Shown piece by piece: positions 34,712 to 39,313 of a stretch of 39,313 nucleotides of DNA. Position 1 is the stretch's first letter. Each line of letters opens with the position of its first letter. The DNA is from Silicimonas sp. Lineage in GTDB: Bacteria; Pseudomonadota; Alphaproteobacteria; Rhodobacterales; Rhodobacteraceae. Made by a program: the position numbers and the translations under genes. Below the pieces are notes generated by a model that saw nothing but the letters and a program-made list of their open reading frames with translations, ran no database searches and was not told the DNA's origin. The stretch spans positions 1 to 39,313 of the forward strand of contig JAJDUZ010000039.1 of assembly GCA_022826385.1 (NCBI GenBank), in the 5' to 3' direction.

Positions 34712-35734
34712 ATGCTCGATGTGCTGATCTATCGTTTTTACCGACTATGGCGCGTCATGGTGCTGGGCGCCGCTTTGCCGGTCGCCGTGGTCTGGCTTGG
34801 GGCAATGTCGACCGGATCGGCACCTTATGCGCTGACGGCCATCGCGGTTCTCGTGCCTGTCCTGCATGTCCTGCGATACCCAAGCGTCTGGTCCGAAACG
34901 ATGACGGTATCGGCTGTTCTGGCATTGCTGCTGGCCCTTGCGCCGACGCTGGATTGGGATTTGACGCCCCTTGGTTTGGTCTGGCGATTGAGCTGGCTGA
35001 CGGGCGTGTTCGTGTTTCTGTTCCTTCTTCTGGTGTCGCCGGTGATGATCCTCATGTCGCTGGGGCCGAAGTCGGTCGTCGAAGCGCGGGCCACGCGCGT
35101 CTCGCGACTGGACGCTGAGACGCTCCGCCGCGAGATCACGCTGGCACCCGGCCATCAAACCGACCGGATCACATGCGGGCCAGCGGACGAACAGGGGCGG
35201 TTCCTGGTGTCGGTGATCGTCGCGGAAATGCAGACCTGCGCTTACGAGATCGACGAACACACACACTCGGACGCCGCGGACGAAGCTTTGCGCGAATTGG
35301 AATTTGAAGGACCGGGCGGCGAGAGTGCGCGCGCGCCCGGAGGATTGCTGGAAGACGACGGCACCCTGCGCCACGAGTACTATGCCATGGTTCACTCGAC
35401 CGGCCCGGACCATCACGAGTTGTTTGCCTTTTCGGAAACGGAACCCGGTGCCATTCCGGACGTGGTGGTTGCCCGTCATGAATTCGAACCGCTGAAGAAC
35501 GGCGGCACGAAAGTCACCGTGTCCGAGACGGGGGCAAAGCTGGCACCTTTCGACGCGTTCGGGTTCTGGCTGACCGGGTTTCTGGAAGATCATCTGACGG
35601 ATGAGATCGATCGGGCCGAGGGGCGGGCGCCAAGGTCGGTCCGGTCCAGTTTTTCCCGCCAGATGGTGGTCGAACTTGCCAACATTCTGCTGCCGCTTCT
35701 GGGCGGGCGCCGCACAGAGCCGCCTGCAGAGTAA
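34712..35734 (+). CDS. Membrane protein with cytoplasmic SRPBCC-like domain, inside nuo
   Basis: 340 residues. Four hydrophobic helices fill about residues 15-118 (for example VMVLGAALPVAVVWLGA and GVFVFLFLLLVSPVMILMSL). The remaining 220 residues form a soluble domain whose C-terminal half, VVVARHEFEPLKNGGTKVTV followed by GFWLTGFLEDHLTDEIDRAEG, has the strand-strand-long helix ending of START/SRPBCC ligand-binding domains. The assignment of that fold is tentative. It sits between nuoA and nuoB, where most bacteria have no gene. A terminator-like hairpin precedes it and nuoB has its own promoter-like sequence, so it may be expressed separately from complex I. Confidence 0.65.
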   Translation: MLDVLIYRFYRLWRVMVLGAALPVAVVWLGAMSTGSAPYALTAIAVLVPVLHVLRYPSVWSETMTVSAVLALLLALAPTLDWDLTPLGLVWRLSWLTGVFVFLFLLLVSPVMILMSLGPKSVVEARATRVSRLDAETLRREITLAPGHQTDRITCGPADEQGRFLVSVIVAEMQTCAYEIDEHTHSDAADEALRELEFEGPGGESARAPGGLLEDDGTLRHEYYAMVHSTGPDHHELFAFSETEPGAIPDVVVARHEFEPLKNGGTKVTVSETGAKLAPFDAFGFWLTGFLEDHLTDEIDRAEGRAPRSVRSSFSRQMVVELANILLPLLGGRRTEPPAE

Positions 35735-35795
35735 CCCGTTCTGCGACATGGGTTAAAATTTGCCCTGACTTTTGCGCGAAGGCCCTTTTGCCGCG

Positions 35796-35824
35796 TTGAC
35801 CCCGCCGCGTGCTGGGGGTAGGTC
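35796..35824 (+). promoter_or_regulatory. Candidate promoter of nuoB
   Basis: TTGACC at 35796-35801, 17-base spacer, TAGGTC at 35819-35824. A strong AGGAGG site at 35844-35849 then precedes ATG 35860. The promoter would restart nuo transcription after the hairpin and inserted gene. Confidence 0.45.
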
Positions 35825-35859
35825 AAAGCCCGAGCGAACACGCAGGAGGCTGAGACCCT

Positions 35860-36393
35860 ATGGGCGTTGCCACGAATGCCAACACTGCGGGCGCTGACCA
35901 GGAGGTCACGACCCGTGCCTTGAATGCGGAACTGCAGGACAAGGGATTCCTCGTCACATCGACCGACGACATCATCAATTGGGCGCGCACCGGCTCGCTG
36001 CACTGGATGACGTTTGGCCTTGCCTGCTGCGCGGTCGAGATGATGCACACCGCGATGCCGCGCTATGACCTTGAACGGTTTGGCACCGCGCCCCGCGCCA
36101 GCCCGCGCCAGTCCGACCTGATGATCGTCGCCGGCACGCTGACCAACAAGATGGCCCCGGCCTTGCGCAAGGTCTATGACCAGATGCCCGAGCCGCGCTA
36201 CGTCATCTCGATGGGCTCCTGCGCCAATGGTGGCGGGTATTATCACTACAGCTATTCGGTTGTCCGGGGCTGTGACCGGATCGTGCCGGTCGACGTCTAT
36301 GTGCCCGGCTGCCCGCCGACGGCCGAGGCGCTGCTCTATGGCATCCTGCAGTTGCAGCGGAAGATCCGCCGCACCGGCACCATCACCCGCTGA
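35860..36393 (+). CDS. nuoB: NADH-quinone oxidoreductase subunit B
   Basis: 177 residues. The four Cys ligands of cluster N2 are present in [22 protein letters not shown] and [10 protein letters not shown]. NuoB sits at the end of the iron-sulfur chain and passes electrons to quinone. The N-terminal 20 residues are extra relative to E. coli, as in many alphaproteobacteria. AGGAGG precedes the ATG. nuoC follows after nine bases with its own GAGGAGG site. Confidence 0.98.
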   Translation: MGVATNANTAGADQEVTTRALNAELQDKGFLVTSTDDIINWARTGSLHWMTFGLACCAVEMMHTAMPRYDLERFGTAPRASPRQSDLMIVAGTLTNKMAPALRKVYDQMPEPRYVISMGSCANGGGYYHYSYSVVRGCDRIVPVDVYVPGCPPTAEALLYGILQLQRKIRRTGTITR

Positions 36394-36402
36394 GGAGGCA
36401 TC

Positions 36403-37017
36403 ATGTCCGAAGCCCTCAAGGAACTCGCCGCCCATATCGAAGCCAAGCGCCCCGATTGCGTGCTGTCCTCCGAGATTGCGCATGGCGAGTTGACGCTGAA
36501 TGTCTCGCTGGCGTCGATCGCCAGCTTTGTCGACTTCCTGCGCACCGATAATTCCTGCCAGTTCTCGACGCTTGTCGACATTACTGCGGTTGACCACCCG
36601 TCGCGCGATACGCGCTTCGATGTCGTCTATCACTTCCTGTCGATGTACCAGAACCAGCGCATCCGCCTGAAAGTGGCCGTGCGCGAGGATGAGACCGTGC
36701 CGTCGCTGATCGGCGTCCATCCTTCGGCCAACTGGTTCGAGCGGGAAGTCTTCGACATGTTCGGCATCATCTTTTCCGGCCACCCGGACCTGCGCCGCAT
36801 CCTGACCGATTACGGCTTCCGCGGCTATCCGCTGCGCAAGGACTTCCCGACAACGGGTTACACCGAAGTCCGTTATGACGACGAGCAGAAGCGCGTGGTC
36901 TATGAGCCGGTCAGCCTTGTGCAGGAATACCGCCAGTTCGATTTCATGAGCCCGTGGGAAGGGGCCGAATACATCCTTCCGGGCGATGACAAAGCAGATG
37001 CGGAGGCCAAGGGCTGA
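36403..37017 (+). CDS. nuoC: NADH-quinone oxidoreductase subunit C
   Basis: 204 residues. Diagnostic NuoC/30-kDa subunit motifs are seen: [31 protein letters not shown] and [29 protein letters not shown] (ends GHPDLR, the family signature). The gene is separate from nuoD here, not fused as in E. coli. Its TGA overlaps the ATG of a 60-residue membrane protein by one base. Confidence 0.98.
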   Translation: MSEALKELAAHIEAKRPDCVLSSEIAHGELTLNVSLASIASFVDFLRTDNSCQFSTLVDITAVDHPSRDTRFDVVYHFLSMYQNQRIRLKVAVREDETVPSLIGVHPSANWFEREVFDMFGIIFSGHPDLRRILTDYGFRGYPLRKDFPTTGYTEVRYDDEQKRVVYEPVSLVQEYRQFDFMSPWEGAEYILPGDDKADAEAKG

Positions 37018-37199
37018 TGGGCGATCTGCTCAGCTACTGGCTGATTGCCGTGGTTGCACTGGGCGTGCCCCTGTGGCGGCTTTTGCCGCGCGCGGGCATG
37101 TCGCCCTATTTCGCGATCATGGCCATCGTGCCGGCGGTGGGCATCATTCTGCTCTGGATCATCGCCTTCAAGGACGACATCGACGGAGGGGCGGCATGA
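37017..37199 (+). CDS. Small two-helix membrane protein in the nuo operon
   Basis: 60 residues. One helix covers about 5-24 (LSYWLIAVVALGVPLWRLL) and a second about 31-50 (YFAIMAIVPAVGIILLWIIA), leaving a short acidic C-terminus. It overlaps nuoC by one base and the sulfotransferase by four, so it is translationally coupled to both. It is not a known complex I subunit. It resembles short membrane proteins found at this position in some Rhodobacterales nuo clusters, but I cannot name it. An accessory or assembly role is possible. Confidence 0.65.
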   Translation: MGDLLSYWLIAVVALGVPLWRLLPRAGMSPYFAIMAIVPAVGIILLWIIAFKDDIDGGAA

Positions 37200-38062
37200 G
37201 CGTTGTCTTCTTCTGCGTCGGGGCGGCCAAGGCGGGAACAAGCTGGTTGCACAAGCAATTGTCGCAGCACCCCGAGTGTCATTTCCGCGCGATCAAGGAA
37301 CTGCATTACTTCAACGCGCTGGAGCAAGGCGCGCTGAAACGCGAGTTGGACAAGCATCGCGGCTGGCAGGAAAGCCTTTTGGCCAATCTCGCCCAGTCCG
37401 GGAACGCGCCCAATGACGATCAGGCCCGCCGGTTGGCGGACCGTGGCGCGTGGCTGGATGTGCTGGAACTGGGGGCCGAGGATGAGGCCGCCTATCTCGC
37501 CTATCTCCAAGGCGGCGCCGAGGGTGCCCGCGTGGTGGGCGACATGACCCCGGCCTATGCGCTTTTGCCCGTCGAACGTTTGCAGCGCATGGCCGCGATC
37601 GCGCCCGATGTGCGCTTTCTTTATCTGATGCGCGACCCGCTGGACCGGCTCTGGAGCCATGTCCGCATGATGGCGGGTCGGCGCGATCCGGCGGGCGAAG
37701 TGACGCCGGAAGGGTGCCAGAAGATCCTGAACCGCACGCTGGATGGCTCGGAAACCGAGATTGTGAAGCGGTCGGACTATGCGACGGCGCTGCAAAAGCT
37801 TGGCGCGGCGATCAACCCGAAGCGGGTGCTGATCGAGGTGTTCGAAGAGGTCGTCGCAGGCGACGGCCTGAAGCGCATCTGTGATTTTCTGGGCATTGCG
37901 CGCGTGGCGCCCGAGTTGGCGGCGGTCCATGAAGGGCAGGCCCTGGCCATGGCCCCGGCGCAGCAGAGATTGGCAATGAACTGGCTCGCCCCGCAATACG
38001 CGGCGGCGGAAGCAGCCCTTGGGCGTCGTCCCGACGCATGGGGCCAAGGAGGTTTGGCATGA
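37196..38062 (+). CDS. Sulfotransferase (PAPS-dependent), inside nuo
   Basis: 288 residues from ATG 37196 (ATGA overlap with the previous gene). The 5'-phosphosulfate loop is [14 protein letters not shown] at residues 9-22, and the 3'-phosphate motif is [14 protein letters not shown] at 146-159, both required for binding PAPS. The C-terminal part includes [20 protein letters not shown], a usual ending of bacterial sulfotransferases. The acceptor cannot be predicted. No sulfate-activation or polysaccharide gene is near. It overlaps nuoD by four bases, so it is translated with complex I subunits. Confidence 0.88.
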   Translation: MSVVFFCVGAAKAGTSWLHKQLSQHPECHFRAIKELHYFNALEQGALKRELDKHRGWQESLLANLAQSGNAPNDDQARRLADRGAWLDVLELGAEDEAAYLAYLQGGAEGARVVGDMTPAYALLPVERLQRMAAIAPDVRFLYLMRDPLDRLWSHVRMMAGRRDPAGEVTPEGCQKILNRTLDGSETEIVKRSDYATALQKLGAAINPKRVLIEVFEEVVAGDGLKRICDFLGIARVAPELAAVHEGQALAMAPAQQRLAMNWLAPQYAAAEAALGRRPDAWGQGGLA

Positions 38063-39276
38063 AAGACGGAAATTTCGAAGACGCCCTGACCGGCGAACAG
38101 AAGATCCGGAATTTCAACATCAATTTCGGGCCCCAACACCCGGCGGCCCACGGCGTGCTGCGCCTGGTGCTGGAGCTTGACGGCGAAATCGTCGAGCGCT
38201 GCGACCCGCATATCGGGCTGTTGCATCGCGGGACCGAGAAGCTGATGGAAAGCCGGACCTATCTGCAGAACCTGCCGTATTTCGACCGGCTCGACTACGT
38301 GGCCCCGATGAACCAGGAGCATGCGTGGTGTCTGGCGATCGAGAAGCTGACCGGGGTCGAAGTGCCGCGCCGGGCTTCGCTGATCCGGGTGCTCTACTCG
38401 GAAATCGGTCGCATTCTGAACCACCTGCTGAACGTCACGACGCAGGCCATGGATGTGGGCGCGCTGACGCCGCCGCTCTGGGGTTTTGAAGAGCGCGAGA
38501 AGCTGATGGTCTTCTATGAACGGGCCTGTGGCGCACGCCTGCACGCCGCGTATTTCCGCCCCGGCGGTGTGCATCAGGATCTGCCGCCCGAACTGATCGA
38601 CGATATCGAGACGTGGGCGAACGAATTCCCGGCTGTTCTGGACGACATCGACGGTCTTCTGACCGAAAACCGCATCTTCAAGCAGCGCAACGTCGATATT
38701 TGCATCGTGTCCGAACAGGAAGCGCTCGAATGGGGCTTCTCGGGCGTGATGGTGCGCGGCTCGGGCATGGCTTGGGATTTGCGCCGGGCGCAGCCTTATG
38801 AATGCTATGACGAGTTCGAGTTCCAGATTCCCATCGGCAAGAACGGCGACTGCTTTGACCGGTATCTGTGCCGGATGCAGGAAATGCGCGAGAGCCTGAA
38901 GATCATCCATCAGGCCATCGCCAAGCTGCGCGCGCCCGAGGGGCAAGGCGATGTGCTGGCACGCGGCAAGATCACCCCGCCGTCGCGCTCGGACATGAAA
39001 ACCTCGATGGAAGCGCTGATCCACCACTTCAAGATATTCACCGAAGGCTTCCGGGCGCCGCCGGGAGAGACCTACGCGGCGGTGGAGTCGCCCCGGGGAG
39101 AGCTTGGCTGCTATCTGGTCTCCGACGGGGGAGGCAAACCTTGGCGCTGTCACGTCCGGGCGCCGTCTTTCTACAACCTCCAGGCTCTGCCGGTGATGCT
39201 CGCCGACTCCATGGTGGCCGACACCATCGCCACCATCGCCTCGCTCGATCCGGTGATGGGAGACGTGGACCGCTAG
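38059..39276 (+). CDS. nuoD: NADH-quinone oxidoreductase subunit D
   Basis: 405 residues from ATG 38059. The 49-kDa subunit motifs are intact: [50 protein letters not shown] [11 protein letters not shown] and the C-terminal [14 protein letters not shown] followed by [11 protein letters not shown]. The C-terminal DR end is standard. NuoD forms the quinone cavity with NuoB. The start codon lies in the sulfotransferase stop (ATGA). nuoE is expected next, outside the window. Confidence 0.98.
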   Translation: MKDGNFEDALTGEQKIRNFNINFGPQHPAAHGVLRLVLELDGEIVERCDPHIGLLHRGTEKLMESRTYLQNLPYFDRLDYVAPMNQEHAWCLAIEKLTGVEVPRRASLIRVLYSEIGRILNHLLNVTTQAMDVGALTPPLWGFEEREKLMVFYERACGARLHAAYFRPGGVHQDLPPELIDDIETWANEFPAVLDDIDGLLTENRIFKQRNVDICIVSEQEALEWGFSGVMVRGSGMAWDLRRAQPYECYDEFEFQIPIGKNGDCFDRYLCRMQEMRESLKIIHQAIAKLRAPEGQGDVLARGKITPPSRSDMKTSMEALIHHFKIFTEGFRAPPGETYAAVESPRGELGCYLVSDGGGKPWRCHVRAPSFYNLQALPVMLADSMVADTIATIASLDPVMGDVDR

Positions 39277-39279
39277 AGA

Positions 39280-39313
39280 TGGAACGGCGGCGGATCATGC
39301 TGGAGGGGTCGGC
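39280..39313 (+). CDS. Possible start of the next nuo-cluster gene (cut by window end)
   Basis: An ATG at 39280, three bases after the nuoD stop, opens MERRRIMLEGS and continues to the window edge; a second ATG at 39298 is in the same frame. Only eleven codons are visible, without a clear ribosome-binding site. It does not look like the start of NuoE. It may be another small inserted gene or simply untranslated. Confidence 0.2.

Overview
The window is chromosomal DNA of an alphaproteobacterium, most likely a Rhodobacterales (Roseobacter group) species. Supporting evidence: high GC; the ribosomal protein L21 with a long Ala/Lys linker and a helix-hairpin-helix tail; the rplU-rpmA-acetyltransferase-obgE-proB-proA order; a ChpT phosphotransferase (CckA-ChpT-CtrA relay); a two-gene ornithine-lipid operon (olsB-olsA); and a nuo operon interrupted by non-complex-I genes. 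No database search was possible; all family names come from reading the proteins.

Layout. (1) 1-3976: the end of an integrated phage-like element. It has an HK97-type head module in the order major capsid, prohead protease, portal, head-tail connector. This is followed by a broken remnant, an AT-richer stretch with a lipoprotein/coiled-coil gene pair on the minus strand, and the 3' end of a tRNA-Ser(CGA) gene, the likely attachment site. No tail, terminase or integrase gene lies in the visible part. (2) 4194-5408: a secreted DUF2059 protein and a small coiled-coil protein with its own terminator. (3) 5600-12192: ribosome and translation genes rplU and rpmA, three GNAT domains in two proteins, a small membrane protein, obgE, and the proline genes proB and proA. 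(4) 12182-14750: chpT, a DUF3553 protein, and olsB-olsA. (5) 14796-21804: a ThiE-like protein, a small basic protein, a PaaI-type thioesterase, a DUF1801 protein, an M32 carboxypeptidase, heme A synthase, a TrmJ-like RNA methyltransferase, a lipoprotein and moaA. (6) 21885-27281: a small lipoprotein, the amino-sugar operon glmU-glmS, a Gph-like phosphatase and a DegT-family aminotransferase. (7) 27354-34136: an isovaleryl-CoA dehydrogenase behind a clear promoter/operator, two envelope proteins, an acyl-CoA synthetase, a conserved small protein, an LprI/DUF1311 protein, an EcsC protein and a soluble PAS protein. (8) 34273-39313: nuoA, nuoB, nuoC and nuoD of respiratory complex I. A terminator-like hairpin and a four-helix membrane protein sit between nuoA and nuoB; a 60-residue membrane protein and a sulfotransferase sit between nuoC and nuoD.

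How the genes work together. Many neighbours overlap by 1 to 4 bases (ATGA or GTGA junctions), so translational coupling is common. Most of the window is housekeeping. The accessory and unusual parts are the phage-derived end, the operator-controlled ivd/acyl-CoA synthetase operon with envelope genes threaded through it, and the insertions inside nuo. The strongest candidate for something under-described is the head-only capsid module beside the tRNA, whose gene order recalls capsid-forming phage satellites. The nuo insertions and the hairpin after nuoA come next.
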